A stretch of DNA of 64,000 nucleotides from Gordonia asplenii (GTDB lineage Bacteria > Actinomycetota > Actinomycetes > Mycobacteriales > Mycobacteriaceae), in the NCBI RefSeq assembly GCF_012933505.1, contig NZ_JABBNB010000017.1, positions 1 through 64,000 on the forward strand. Reading direction: 5' to 3'. This document shows positions 24,357 to 33,607 of the stretch, in pieces. The notes under the pieces were generated by a model, which saw only the letters and a program-made list of their open reading frames with translations, was not told the DNA's origin and searched no databases. A program made the position numbers and the translations under genes. How positions within the stretch are numbered: position 1 is the first letter of the stretch; every line of letters begins with the position of its first letter.

Positions 24357-25469
24357 TCAGCAGATCCGTGGCAGCGGATCGCCGACGAGCATGTCTACGA
24401 TTCGGCTGCCGCCGAACGAGGTACGCAATGCGACGATCCCCTCGGGCTCGGCCATGACCTCGCCGATCACCGCGGCCTGCGCACCTCCGGTAACCGATTG
24501 CAGTGCCGCGAGTGCGGCGTCGGTCTCGTCGGGCGCCACCACCGCGACGAATTTCCCCTCATTCGCCACGTAGAGGGGATCGATGCCCAACATGTCGCAC
24601 GCGCCGAGCACTTGCGGCTGCACCGGCAGGCATTCCTCGTCCAGGACTATCGCCAGGCCGGTCGTGTGGGCCAGTTCGTTGCATACCGTGCCGACGCCGC
24701 CGCGGGTCGCATCCCGCATCCACCGCGTCGACGGCGCCGCCGTAAGCATCGCGTCGACAAGGCGATTGACCGGCGCGGTATCGGATTCGATGTCCGCTTC
24801 GATGGCAAGCTCGCCGCGGGCCAGCATCACCGCCATCCCGTGCTCGCCGATCGTGCCCGACACCAGTATCCGGTCCCCCGCCCGAACGTTGTCCGGGCCG
24901 AGCCGACGTCCTTCGGGAATCGTCCCGACGCCCGCGGTGTTGATGTAGAGCCCGTCGGCCGCTCCGTTGCCGACGACTTTGGTGTCGCCGGTGACGATGC
25001 ACACGCCCGCCATCGCGGCGGATTCGCTCATGTCTTCCACGATCCGCCGCAGCCGCCCGATGTCGAACCCCTCCTCGATGACGAAGGCCGCGGACAACCA
25101 GCGTGGCTTGGCCCCCGTCACGGCCAGATCGTTCACCGTGCCGTGGACGGCGAGGTGTCCGATCGAGCCGCCCGGAAACATCAGCGGCTGAACGACGTAC
25201 GAGTCGGTGGAGAAGGCCAACCTCTCCCCGGCTGTGGGTGCCAGCACGGCGGCATCACCCAGCTGCTCGAGCTCTGGATTGCGGAAGGCCTCCACGAACA
25301 CCGCGTCGACCAGTGCGGCCGACGACTTTCCGCCCGCGCCGTGGGCCATGGTGACCACGTCGTCGAGTAGCCGCGGGCGCCGTTTGCGGAATGCGTCGAT
25401 GCGTTCGAGCACCCGCCCTTCCCGTTCCGCCGACGTCGCCGCACGCGTGCCGGCCTCCGAACTGGTCAT
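24357..25469 (-). CDS. hypE: Hydrogenase carbamoyl dehydratase HypE
   Basis: This is a 370-aa PurM/ThiL-fold ATPase that dehydrates the S-carbamoyl group from HypF to thiocyanate. It has HGAGGKSS, the VTGDTKVV and RDATRGGVGT ATP-site motifs, and the obligatory C-terminal PRIC whose Cys carries the cyanide precursor. ATG at 25469 (MTSSEAGTRAATSAER) follows GGAGCG and overlaps the stop of the SIS gene as ATGA. A longer open frame upstream is antisense-like and not used. Confidence 0.96.
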   Translation of the reverse strand: MTSSEAGTRAATSAEREGRVLERIDAFRKRRPRLLDDVVTMAHGAGGKSSAALVDAVFVEAFRNPELEQLGDAAVLAPTAGERLAFSTDSYVVQPLMFPGGSIGHLAVHGTVNDLAVTGAKPRWLSAAFVIEEGFDIGRLRRIVEDMSESAAMAGVCIVTGDTKVVGNGAADGLYINTAGVGTIPEGRRLGPDNVRAGDRILVSGTIGEHGMAVMLARGELAIEADIESDTAPVNRLVDAMLTAAPSTRWMRDATRGGVGTVCNELAHTTGLAIVLDEECLPVQPQVLGACDMLGIDPLYVANEGKFVAVVAPDETDAALAALQSVTGGAQAAVIGEVMAEPEGIVALRTSFGGSRIVDMLVGDPLPRIC

Positions 25470-26227
25470 CGTGTCGCTCCTGTCCCGGATGCCGCGGCCC
25501 GCGGTTGCGAACTGCGTCGTGCCATGTGTTCCTGCACCACCGACCACAGCCGGTAGCCGACCACCGCGTGACTCTCCTGGATGCGATGGATGCTCTGCGA
25601 ACGAACCGTGAAGCAGTAGTCGAAGGACTCGTCGACCGCCATCCGCCCGCCGTCGTGTCCGGCGAACCCGATCGTGAGCAGTCCGCGGCGCTTCGCCTCG
25701 ACGATCGCCGTCATCAAGTCGTCGGAATTGCCCGACGTCGACAGCGCGACGGCGATGTCGACCGATTTCGAATGGGCAATGATCTGACGGGAGAAGATCA
25801 ACTCGAATCCGACGTCGTTGCCCAGCGCGGTCACGACAGAGGTGTCGGCGGCCAACGACCACGCGGCGAGCGGCCGTCCGAGTGCGGGCCGACTGAACAA
25901 TGACGCCAGGGTCGCCGCGTCCGTCGAGCTACCGCCGTTGCCGAATGTGTACAGCCGCCCGCCGCGTAGGAAACGCTGCGCCATCTGTTGCCCCGCCGCC
26001 TCGATCTGCGTGGCGTACTCGTCGAGCGAAGCACGCTGCAGCCGGGCGCTCTCCGCCGCCTTACCGCGCGCTGACTCCGCCAGATCCGTCAGCAACGCCA
26101 CGGCGTCGGTCTCCTCGGCGTCGATGAAGGGGTACAGGAAGTTTGTGTTCTCCGTGTCGGTCGGGTTCTCCTTGTCGGTCGTCTCCTTGTCGGTCGTCTC
26201 CGTGTCGGTCGTCTGCTTGTCGGTCAT
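25466..26227 (-). CDS. SIS-domain protein (GmhA-like) of the hydrogenase operon
   Basis: This is a 253-aa sugar-isomerase (SIS) fold protein resembling phosphoheptose isomerase: FGNGGSSTDA, VALSTSGNSDDLM and the C-terminal HRIQESHAVVGYRLW helix. The first 25 residues are a low-complexity repeat (TDKQTTDTETTDKETTDKE) encoded by 15-bp units. Coupled by ATGA to both neighbours in the hyp operon, it is likely to act in maturation or regulation rather than in LPS heptose synthesis, which actinobacteria lack. That reassignment is inference. Confidence 0.85.
   Translation of the reverse strand: MTDKQTTDTETTDKETTDKENPTDTENTNFLYPFIDAEETDAVALLTDLAESARGKAAESARLQRASLDEYATQIEAAGQQMAQRFLRGGRLYTFGNGGSSTDAATLASLFSRPALGRPLAAWSLAADTSVVTALGNDVGFELIFSRQIIAHSKSVDIAVALSTSGNSDDLMTAIVEAKRRGLLTIGFAGHDGGRMAVDESFDYCFTVRSQSIHRIQESHAVVGYRLWSVVQEHMARRSSQPRAAASGTGATR
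26146..26226 (-). repeat. 15-bp tandem repeat inside the SIS gene
   Basis: About five imperfect 15-bp units (consensus on the + strand TCCTTGTCGGTCGTC) encode the repeated TDKET/TDTET pentapeptide at the N-terminus of the SIS protein. Unit number can change without a frameshift, so N-terminal length is likely to vary between strains. Confidence 0.8.
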
Positions 26228-26967
26228 CGCGTTCCCTCCGGCGCGTCGTCGAGCCTGGCTATCGCCGTACCGCCGTGCACGACGACGAGATCGTCGACCG
26301 CCACGGTTCCCAGGACCGTCACATCGATGTATTCCTCGCCCGCGGCCGTGCGCACCAACGCCTCGTCGAGCGCTGCCGTCGGCGCGAGGATCACCTCGGC
26401 TATGCGGCCCTCGTCGCCGCAGGTGACGCAATGTTCGTCGGTGCACTCAGCGGCTTGCGTGGTGAGCAGTCCCGGATGTTCGAAGCACACGTGGGTCAGT
26501 TCCCAGAGCAGGTGATACATCAACACGAAGCGCCCGGTCGCGGGCACCATCGGATCGTCGGAGGGCACCCAGAGGATGTGGTCGGCGCTGCCCGCGGGCG
26601 GCCGCGGGCCGGAGCCGATCCAGATGGTGTCGGTGCCCCATGCCGGTGCCCTGCGCATCGCATCGAGCACCTGCGGTTGATCCGCGGATGCCACGGCGAT
26701 GACGACGTCACCGGGTCGGGCCGCGACGCGGCACTGTGCGACGGGGTCGGGTTCGACGAGGGCCACCGACGGCAGCGCGCGTTTTCCCATGATCACCGGG
26801 TGCACGAACTCGACCGCGATGTGGTGCGCATGCGGTTCCCACTGTGGCGAGATCACCCACAGTGTCGCGCCGCCGTCGAACCGACGGGCGAGTGCGAATG
26901 CGGCAGCGGCCAGGTCCGCCGAGAGGGCCTCGTCGATCAGCGGTGCATCGGTGAATGCAGTGGTCAT
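26224..26967 (-). CDS. SIS-like/HypC-like fusion protein
   Basis: This is a 247-aa protein. Residues 10-165 look like a SIS-type sugar-phosphate fold (LWVISPQWEPHAHHIAVEF, PGDVVIAVASADQPQVLDAM, FVLMYHLLWELTHVCFEHPG). Residues 175-240 resemble HypC: C175 and CVTCGDEG (C180, C183), then IDVTVLGTVAVDDLVVVHGG, the last like the OB-fold end of HypC. It is coupled by ATGA to hypF and to the SIS gene. The fusion implies that the SIS-like part works during cofactor assembly. The exact role is unknown. Confidence 0.75.
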   Translation of the reverse strand: MTTAFTDAPLIDEALSADLAAAAFALARRFDGGATLWVISPQWEPHAHHIAVEFVHPVIMGKRALPSVALVEPDPVAQCRVAARPGDVVIAVASADQPQVLDAMRRAPAWGTDTIWIGSGPRPPAGSADHILWVPSDDPMVPATGRFVLMYHLLWELTHVCFEHPGLLTTQAAECTDEHCVTCGDEGRIAEVILAPTAALDEALVRTAAGEEYIDVTVLGTVAVDDLVVVHGGTAIARLDDAPEGTR

Positions 26968-29336
26968 GGGTGCACTCCAATCCGTTCGCGTCCGGCGGCC
27001 GAGTCGCGGGCGGCGAGGGCACGGCCCAGCACCGCTTGGCCCAGTGACAGTCCGCCGTCGTTGGCTGGCACCAACCTGTGAGTCAGTACCTCGAATCCGT
27101 TGTCCCGCAATATCTTCTGCAAGGAGGTCGTCAAGATGCGGTTGCCGAACACGCCGCCGGTGAGGCCGATGGTGTCGATACCGCGTTCGCGTGCGGACCG
27201 TTCGGCGAGCGTCGCGGTCGCGAGCGCCAGCGCGTGGTGGAAGCCGAGCGCGAGACGCTCGACCGGCTCGCCGTCGCGGACCGCGACGACGAGCTCGCGC
27301 AGCAACGGCGCGAAGTCCAGCTGATCGCCGTCGACGCCGACGGTGAGTTCGGCCACCTGCGCCGCCGAGCGCGCGCACGCTTCCAGCTCGATCGCAGCCT
27401 GGGCTTCGTACGTGACTCGATGCCGCACGCCCAGCAGCGAGGCGACGCCGTCGAAGAGCCTGCCGACGCTGCTGGTGCGCACACACGCTGTGCCGCTGCG
27501 CAGTTGAGACTTCACCAAGGCGTACTCGTCAGCCGACAGCGCTTGCGTGCACGGCAGGTCGTGATCGTCGACGCCGGCTGCGGCCAGCAGGGCGAGGGCG
27601 ACCCGCGCGGGATTGCGGACCGCGGCGTCACCGCCGGGCAGCAGGAACGGGCGCAGGTGTCCGGCCCGCTCGGCGGTGAGTGGATCGGGCCCGACACTCA
27701 GCATCTCGCCACCCCACACGGTGCGATCGCAGCCGTATCCGGTGCCGTCGAAGGCGATGCCGAGCAGTCGTGTGCCGAGTCGATCGTGCTCGGCCATCAA
27801 CGAGGCGACGTGCGCGTGGTGGTGCTGAACGGTCCGCAGTTCGAGATCGTGGGCGTCGCAGTAGCGCTGTGCCCATTGTCGCGTGGAGTATCCGGGGTGG
27901 TCGTCGGCGACGACGATCTCCGGCTCCGCCCGATGCAGGGTGGTCAGTTGCCGAACCGACCGCTCGAATGCGGACCGGCTCTCCAGGGTGCCCATGTCAC
28001 CGAGGTGCGCCGAACAGAACGCATAGTCCTGCCGGGTCAGGCAGAAGGTGTTCTTCACCTCGGCTCCCACGGCCAGCACCACCGGGCCGGGCGACTGCAG
28101 GAGCACCGGCAGCGGCGCGTACCCGCGTGAGCGCCGGATCGGCATCTCCGTTCCGTCGACGACGCCGAGCACCGAGTCTTCACAGGGAACCGCGATGGTG
28201 CGGTCGTGCATCAGGAATACGTCGGCGATCCCGGCGAGTCGGCTTCTGGCGTCGGCGTTGTCGTACACCAGGGGTGCGCCGCTGGTGTTTCCCGACGTCA
28301 TCACCAGCAGTGCCGGCGGTTTCTCGTCGCTGCCGGGAACCGGGGCGAACAGCAGATGATGCAGCGGCGCGTACGGCAACATCACGCCGAGCTCGTCGAG
28401 CCCGGGCGCGACGTCGGCAGCGATCGGGCTTCCGGCGCGCGCGGCCAGCAAGACGATCGGTCGGCTCCGCTGTTGCAGCACATCGGCTTGCGGGTCAGAT
28501 ATCGCGCAAATCTCTTGCGCGGCAGCGATATTCGGCACCATCACGGCAAAAGGCTTGTGTGGTCGACGCTTTCGTTCCCGCAGCCGCCGCACGGCGCGCG
28601 GATTCGTCGCGTCGCAGGCCAGGTGGAACCCGCCGATTCCTTTCACCGCCACGATCAGCCCGTCGCGAAATGCCTGTTGCACCTTCGTGATCACGTCGTC
28701 GTCGCCGACGACCGCCGCGTCTGCCGTTTCAAGGCTCAGCCGCGGCCCGCACTCGTGACAGCTGATCGGCTGGGCGTGGTAGCGACGGTCCGTCGGGCGG
28801 CTGTACTCGTCGCGGCAACGCGCGCACATTTCGAACGGCGCCATCGTCGTGACCGGGCGGTCGTAGGGGAGGTCGACGATGACGGTGAGTCGAGGTCCGC
28901 AGTTGGTGCAGTTGATGAACGGGTGCCGGTAGCGGCGGTCCGCCGGATCCCGCAACTCGGCCAGGCAGTCGTCGCAGATCGCCACATCAGCCGGAACCAG
29001 GGTACGGTCGTCAGCCACCTGCCTGCTGTCGACGATGCGAAAGTCGCGATCCGACTCAGTCGGGATCACCTCGGTCCGCAGGTCGACGATCATCGACATC
29101 GGCGGTGCATCGAAACGAACGCGACGCGTGAATTCCGCTACGGCCGCTGCCGGCCCTTCGACCTCTACGAACACTCGCGAATCGTCGTTGCCGCAGTGTC
29201 CGGAGAGGCGTAGTTCGGCCGCGAGCCGAGCCACGAAGGGGCGGAATCCCACCCCCTGCACGACGCCGCGCACGCTGATCCGACGACGTTCGATCACGAC
29301 GTCGCCGATGCACACTGGGCCGGTCTGAACGCTCAT
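26964..29336 (-). CDS. hypF: Carbamoyltransferase HypF
   Basis: This is a 790-aa HypF, which converts carbamoyl phosphate to a carbamoyl adenylate and loads HypE. It has an N-terminal acylphosphatase domain (VRGVVQGVGFRPFV), then two zinc-finger repeats (CDDCLAEL, CTNCGPR, CARCRDEY, CHECGPR). A YrdC domain follows (KGIGGFHLACDA, KRRPHKPFAVM), then a Kae1-like domain with HHHAHVASLMAEH and FDGTGYG. ATG at 29336 (MSVQTGPVCIGD) is chosen; the frame upstream lacks family similarity. It is the first gene of the leftward maturation operon. Confidence 0.97.
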   Translation of the reverse strand: MSVQTGPVCIGDVVIERRRISVRGVVQGVGFRPFVARLAAELRLSGHCGNDDSRVFVEVEGPAAAVAEFTRRVRFDAPPMSMIVDLRTEVIPTESDRDFRIVDSRQVADDRTLVPADVAICDDCLAELRDPADRRYRHPFINCTNCGPRLTVIVDLPYDRPVTTMAPFEMCARCRDEYSRPTDRRYHAQPISCHECGPRLSLETADAAVVGDDDVITKVQQAFRDGLIVAVKGIGGFHLACDATNPRAVRRLRERKRRPHKPFAVMVPNIAAAQEICAISDPQADVLQQRSRPIVLLAARAGSPIAADVAPGLDELGVMLPYAPLHHLLFAPVPGSDEKPPALLVMTSGNTSGAPLVYDNADARSRLAGIADVFLMHDRTIAVPCEDSVLGVVDGTEMPIRRSRGYAPLPVLLQSPGPVVLAVGAEVKNTFCLTRQDYAFCSAHLGDMGTLESRSAFERSVRQLTTLHRAEPEIVVADDHPGYSTRQWAQRYCDAHDLELRTVQHHHAHVASLMAEHDRLGTRLLGIAFDGTGYGCDRTVWGGEMLSVGPDPLTAERAGHLRPFLLPGGDAAVRNPARVALALLAAAGVDDHDLPCTQALSADEYALVKSQLRSGTACVRTSSVGRLFDGVASLLGVRHRVTYEAQAAIELEACARSAAQVAELTVGVDGDQLDFAPLLRELVVAVRDGEPVERLALGFHHALALATATLAERSARERGIDTIGLTGGVFGNRILTTSLQKILRDNGFEVLTHRLVPANDGGLSLGQAVLGRALAARDSAAGRERIGVHP

Positions 29337-29480
29337 TGCGAATTCACATGCCCTGCAGGTGCTGCGTGCGAGCCACGCATGCCGCGCCCTCGCACTCACA
29401 GGTACTACCTATTCGACGCTACGCGCTGTCGACGCTATTCGCGCGCAGTCGCAGCGATTCTGTCGTCTTTCGCCACAGCT

Positions 29481-29519
29481 GCGGCACGACGAGCGGTCGA
29501 CCAATTGGGATCGTGCCGC
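29481..29519 (-). terminator. Hairpin downstream of the nickel permease gene
   Basis: A perfect 9-bp inverted repeat (GCGGCACGA / TCGTGCCGC) with a 21-nt spacer, itself partly self-complementary, lies 43 bp beyond the stop of the NiCoT gene. It should separate that gene from the hypF operon, whose promoter must lie in 29337-29480. There is no T-run, as is usual in actinobacteria. Confidence 0.5.
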
Positions 29520-29561
29520 TCGACGACGCCGGACCTCGACTCCCGCGGCGGACTTCCGACT

Positions 29562-30692
29562 TCAGTCCGATTGGGCGCGAACGGAATTCGGGCGAGTCGT
29601 CCATTTCTTCTCGATCTGGGCAAAGCGCCAGATGAGCACCGCGCCCACCCACGTCAGAACGAACAGTCCGACGATGACATACCCCAGAATGTTGAGGTTC
29701 GCACCCGCGATCCAGTCCCAGAATCCGCCGGTCAAACCCAACTGTTCAGCCAACAGACCGAGCAGTTCGACGGTGCCGACAATCAGCGCCACCACGACGG
29801 ACAGCGCAGTGATCGTGATGTTGTAGTACACCTTGCGAACCGGCTTGGAAAACGCCCACCCGTATGCGAAGTTCATGAACGAACCGTCGATGGTGTCGAG
29901 CAGACTCATTCCGGCGGCGAACAACACCGGCAAGCACAAGATCGCATACCAGGGCAGCCCGGCGGCAGCGCTGGTACCCGCAAGAACCAGCAGCGCGACT
30001 TCGGTGGCGGTGTCGAAGCCGAGACCGAACAGCACCCCTAGCGGATACATCTGCCACTGCTTGGTGATCGACTTCATCATGCCGCCGAAGAAGCGATTCA
30101 GGAACCCGCGCCTGACGAGCTGATCCTCCAATTCAGCCTCGTCGTAGCTGCCGGCACGCATGTCTCGGAAGACTCGCAGAATCCCGACCAATATGACGAT
30201 GTTGATGGTCGCGATGACGTACAGGAAAATGCCGGAGACGCTGGTACCGATGACGCCGGTGTAGTGGTGCAGTGACGACGAGTCGTCTTCCACCGGTCCG
30301 GCGAGCGCCTTCACCCCAATCGACAGCAGGAAGGCCAGCGCGAAGACCACCGTCGAATGACCGAGTGAGAAGAAGAAGCCCACCGCGAGCGGCCGTTGGC
30401 CGTCATTCATGAGTTTGCGGGTGGTGTTGTCGATCGCTGAAATGTGGTCGGCGTCGAACGCGTGGCGCAGCCCCAGCGTGTAGGCCGTCAACCCGACGCC
30501 GATACCGAGAGTCTTCTCGCCGAGGCTCAGGTGTTGCGGTGCTACGAATGCCAGCAGGGTTACCCAGCCGATCACATGCAGGGCGACGATCACCCCGATC
30601 ATCGCACCGAGATGTCCCAACTCTCGGCGAGTGAGTCGCCGCAGGATCGAACCCGGATGGGACGTGCTCTCGGTGACAGTCGGTGTCGTCAT
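29562..30692 (-). CDS. NiCoT-family nickel permease
   Basis: This is a 376-aa nickel/cobalt transporter of the HoxN/NixA class with about eight membrane helices. The signature LRHAFDADHISAIDN (HX4DH in helix 2) is intact, as are FFFSLGHSTVVF and LFGLGFDTATEVALL. A charged loop of about 40 residues lies between helices. ATG at 30692 is chosen over that at 30698 because GAGAGG is 8 nt from it. It is located between the hydrogenase maturation operon and a Fur-family regulator with a Nur-type operator, so it very probably supplies Ni for the hydrogenase. Confidence 0.95.
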   Translation of the reverse strand: MTTPTVTESTSHPGSILRRLTRRELGHLGAMIGVIVALHVIGWVTLLAFVAPQHLSLGEKTLGIGVGLTAYTLGLRHAFDADHISAIDNTTRKLMNDGQRPLAVGFFFSLGHSTVVFALAFLLSIGVKALAGPVEDDSSSLHHYTGVIGTSVSGIFLYVIATINIVILVGILRVFRDMRAGSYDEAELEDQLVRRGFLNRFFGGMMKSITKQWQMYPLGVLFGLGFDTATEVALLVLAGTSAAAGLPWYAILCLPVLFAAGMSLLDTIDGSFMNFAYGWAFSKPVRKVYYNITITALSVVVALIVGTVELLGLLAEQLGLTGGFWDWIAGANLNILGYVIVGLFVLTWVGAVLIWRFAQIEKKWTTRPNSVRAQSD

Positions 30693-30754
30693 TGGCATGT
30701 CCTCTCACCGGACTCGCGCATAGAACCGAACCTTCTGACGGTAAACCCGTGCCA

Positions 30755-30783
30755 GTCTTGTTGCAAGCTAGTGGCAACAAGAC
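30755..30783. promoter_or_regulatory. Nur-type nickel-responsive operator
   Basis: TTGCAA-N5-TGGCAA (30761-30777) matches the Streptomyces Nur consensus tTGCaa-N5-ttGCAA with one mismatch. It is embedded in a perfect 10-bp inverted repeat (30755-30764 with 30774-30783). It sits between the divergent nickel permease (63 bp away) and regulator (45 bp away), so Ni-bound regulator could repress both. Confidence 0.75.
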
Positions 30784-30827
30784 CCGAACAGTTGGCATCG
30801 CGACGAATCGGCAGAAGACTGGAACTC

Positions 30828-31343
30828 ATGGCACGCAGGACACGCAAATCCGGCGACGACACCGGACCGCGCACCCACGATCACGAGTCGCAGGCTCGGG
30901 CATTGCTGCACGGTCAGGGCCTACGATGCACCGCGCCGCGATTGGCGGTCCTGTCCACGCTGGCCCGCGCCGAGTCGGGCGCCGGCCATCTGACCATCAG
31001 CGCGATCCACCAACAGCTCGTCGAAGCCGGGCGCAAGGTCGACGTGACCACCGTCTATCGAACCGTGTCGACCCTCGTCGATCTAGGCGTCCTGCACGCC
31101 TTGAGCGTCGACGACCGGGCGACGACCTATGGTCTGGCGCACGAACCGCATCACCACGCGGTCTGCACCCGATGTGGACGGATCATCGAGGTTCCCGCCG
31201 AACGGCTGACCACCGCGCTGGCCCACGCCAGCATCGGCAGCCAGTTCGCCCTCTCGGACCGAGCCGGACTGACACTGCGAGGGTTATGCCCCGACTGCCA
31301 GCCGCCGTCCGCGGCTACTTCGCCGCCGCTACACCGTCCTTGA
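30828..31343 (+). CDS. Fur-family regulator, probably nickel-responsive (Nur-like)
   Basis: This is a 171-aa Fur-family repressor. The winged helix ([35 protein letters not shown]) is followed by the metal-sensing/dimer domain with [13 protein letters not shown] and GLCPDC, which form the structural Zn site. The HHH cluster fits Fur/Zur/Nur alike. Assignment as Nur rests on the adjacent Nur box and the divergent nickel permease. The start at 30828 follows GGAACTC; a longer open frame upstream covers the operator and is not coding. The 3' end overlaps the convergent catalase gene by 29 bp. Confidence 0.85.
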   Translation: MARRTRKSGDDTGPRTHDHESQARALLHGQGLRCTAPRLAVLSTLARAESGAGHLTISAIHQQLVEAGRKVDVTTVYRTVSTLVDLGVLHALSVDDRATTYGLAHEPHHHAVCTRCGRIIEVPAERLTTALAHASIGSQFALSDRAGLTLRGLCPDCQPPSAATSPPLHRP

Positions 31344-32769
31344 TCCGTGCACCCAGATCGGCGTCGACGTTGCGCCAGTACTCGTAGGCTCGCTCGAGCA
31401 CCGGGTCACTGACTCCGTCGAGCAGGTGGCCGACGACGTTGTCCACCAACCGTGTTCGCGCCGCGTCGTCGAGGACGTCGCGAACCATCGTGCCCGGCTG
31501 GGTCCAGTCGTCGTCCTGCGCGTGGTCGACGTAGGCGCTGCGGACGATCTCACCGTCGGCGGCCCACTGTGGTTCACGCTGTCCCGGATACGACGCCGAC
31601 GGCCCACCCTTCGAATTCGGTGCATACACCGGATCACTCACCGGAGCTATGCGCATGGCGCCGTCCTTGGAGTAGCTGCGCACCGGGTTGCGCGGAGCAT
31701 TCACCGGAATCTGTTTGTAGTTGACGCCGAGCCGTGCGCGGTGCGCGTCCGAATACGAGAACACCCGCCCCAGAAGCATCCGATCGGGGCTGAAACCGAT
31801 CCCCGGCACCACATTGCTCGGCTCGAACGCCGCCTGCTCGATCTGCGCGTGGTTGTCGGTCGGGTTGGTATGCAACGTCATTCGCCCGACCTCGTGCAGT
31901 GGGTAGTCGCCGTGCGGCCACACCTTGGTGAGGTCGAACGGGTTGAACCGGTACCCCGCCGCGTCGTCGTAGGGCATGAGCTGCACCTTGAGCGTCCAAC
32001 TGGGATGGTCGCCGGACGCGATCGAATCGAACAGATCGCGGGTGTGGAAGTCGCTGTCGGCGCCGGCCATCTCGTCGGCCTCGTCCTGAGTGAAGAACTC
32101 GATGCCCTGGTCGGTGATGAAGTGGTACTTCACCCAGTGCTTCACACCGTCGGCGTTGACCCACAGATACGTGTGTGAGCTGTAGCCGTTCATATTCCGC
32201 CAGGTCTTCGGGATACCCCGGTCGCCCATCAGCCAGGTGACCTGGTGCGCCGACTCCGGTGACAACGTCCAGAAATCCCATTGCATGTCGTGGTCACGCA
32301 GATTGTTGTCGGCGCGACGCTTCTGCGATCGGATGAAATGCTGGAACTTGAGCGGATCCTTGATGAAGAAGACCGGCGTGTTGTTGCCGACCATGTCGTA
32401 GATGCCGTCGTCGGTGTAGAACTTGAGAGCGAAACCGCGTGGGTCCCGCCAGGTGTCGGGGCTGCCGCGCTCTCCGGCGACCGTCGAGAATCGCGCCATC
32501 ATCTCGGTCTTCGCTCCCGGCGCGAACACCGATGCACAGGTGTACTCGGAGATGTCGGCGGTGGTCTCGAAAGTGCCGAACGCACCACTGCCCTTCGCGT
32601 GCGGCTGCCGCTCGGGGATTCGCTCGCGGTTGAACTGCGCCATCTGCTCGATCAGGTAGTGGTCGTGCAAGACGATCGGACCACCCGGCCCGACGGTCAA
32701 CGAGTGTTCGTCGCTGCCGGCCGGCGCACCGGAGTCAGTTGTCGTGTAGTTGAGTTCCTTCTCTGACAT
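31315..32769 (-). CDS. katA: Catalase (monofunctional haem, small subunit)
   Basis: This is a 484-aa clade 3-type catalase that decomposes H2O2. Catalytic His is in [12 protein letters not shown] (about 59) and Asn in [10 protein letters not shown]; the proximal haem-ligand Tyr is in [18 protein letters not shown] at 32769 follows TTGGAGGGCGAC. Monocistronic and tail-to-tail with the Fur-family gene, overlapping it by 29 bp. The 249 bp upstream (32770-33018) hold its promoter; no furA or oxyR gene is adjacent. Confidence 0.96.
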   Translation of the reverse strand: MSEKELNYTTTDSGAPAGSDEHSLTVGPGGPIVLHDHYLIEQMAQFNRERIPERQPHAKGSGAFGTFETTADISEYTCASVFAPGAKTEMMARFSTVAGERGSPDTWRDPRGFALKFYTDDGIYDMVGNNTPVFFIKDPLKFQHFIRSQKRRADNNLRDHDMQWDFWTLSPESAHQVTWLMGDRGIPKTWRNMNGYSSHTYLWVNADGVKHWVKYHFITDQGIEFFTQDEADEMAGADSDFHTRDLFDSIASGDHPSWTLKVQLMPYDDAAGYRFNPFDLTKVWPHGDYPLHEVGRMTLHTNPTDNHAQIEQAAFEPSNVVPGIGFSPDRMLLGRVFSYSDAHRARLGVNYKQIPVNAPRNPVRSYSKDGAMRIAPVSDPVYAPNSKGGPSASYPGQREPQWAADGEIVRSAYVDHAQDDDWTQPGTMVRDVLDDAARTRLVDNVVGHLLDGVSDPVLERAYEYWRNVDADLGARIKDGVAAAK

Positions 32770-33018
32770 GTCGCCCTCCAAGATGGTCGCCGACGGTTGA
32801 GTTGCTTGGTTGCACCCGAGATGTTGACTCGGAACCCGATTTCGGGGCTGATGCGACCTCATCGCCCCGGAATCTGAGTTGACCGCCACCCGGGTACCCA
32901 TACATCGGCTCGGCTAATCATCGCGGTGGCCGCCACGTGCGTGCCTGCTGGTCTCCGATGACTTTTGGTCGCGGTCGGGGTCTACCTACCGAAACCACAC
33001 CCTCCCGAGGAGAGCCAG

Positions 33019-33606
33019 ATGAGCAAAGTCAGCACCCACATGACCATGTCGCTCGACGGTTACATCGCCACCGCCGACGACGCCGTCGACGAACTCTTCG
33101 ACTGGTACATGGCCGGTGACAACGTCGTCGAGACAGCCAACCCCGACATCGGGATGCGGGTCGACGACGTGAGCGCGACGTTCCTGACCGAGCTGACCGG
33201 CTCGGTGGGAGCCCTGATCTGCGGCCGGCATCTCTTCGACGTCGCGAACGGCTGGGGCGGCACCCACCCGGTCGGCGCACCGGTGGTGGTCGTGACGCAC
33301 CGACCGCCCGACGACGCCGAGACAGCCTGGCCGACAACCACATTCGTCCACGACGTCGCCTCAGCCGTGGAACGCGCCAAAGAGATCGCCGGCGACCGCG
33401 ACGTCACCATCGCCAGCCCGACGATCATTCAGCAGGCCCTCGACCTCGGCCTCGTCGACGAGGTGTGCGTCAGTCTGGTGCCGGTCCTGTTCGGCGGCGG
33501 AAAGTCGTACTTCGGGGCGCTGGCCGACGGGCACGTCCTGCTCGACGACCCCGACGTCGTGGTCGGACGCCGTGCCACTCACCTGCGCTACCGGGTCGCG
33601 AAGTAG
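33019..33606 (+). CDS. Dihydrofolate reductase/RibD C-terminal family protein
   Basis: This is a 195-aa protein of the DHFR-like RibD_C superfamily. It opens VSTHMTMSLDGYIATADDAV, has GALICGRHLFDVANGWGG in the middle, and ends with the LVDEVCVSLVPVLFGGGKS signature. GAGGAGAG precedes the ATG. These actinobacterial paralogues are NADPH-binding reductases of unknown substrate, not folate enzymes. The next gene is convergent, with stops 1 nt apart. Confidence 0.9.
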   Translation: MSKVSTHMTMSLDGYIATADDAVDELFDWYMAGDNVVETANPDIGMRVDDVSATFLTELTGSVGALICGRHLFDVANGWGGTHPVGAPVVVVTHRPPDDAETAWPTTTFVHDVASAVERAKEIAGDRDVTIASPTIIQQALDLGLVDEVCVSLVPVLFGGGKSYFGALADGHVLLDDPDVVVGRRATHLRYRVAK

Positions 33607-33607
33607 C

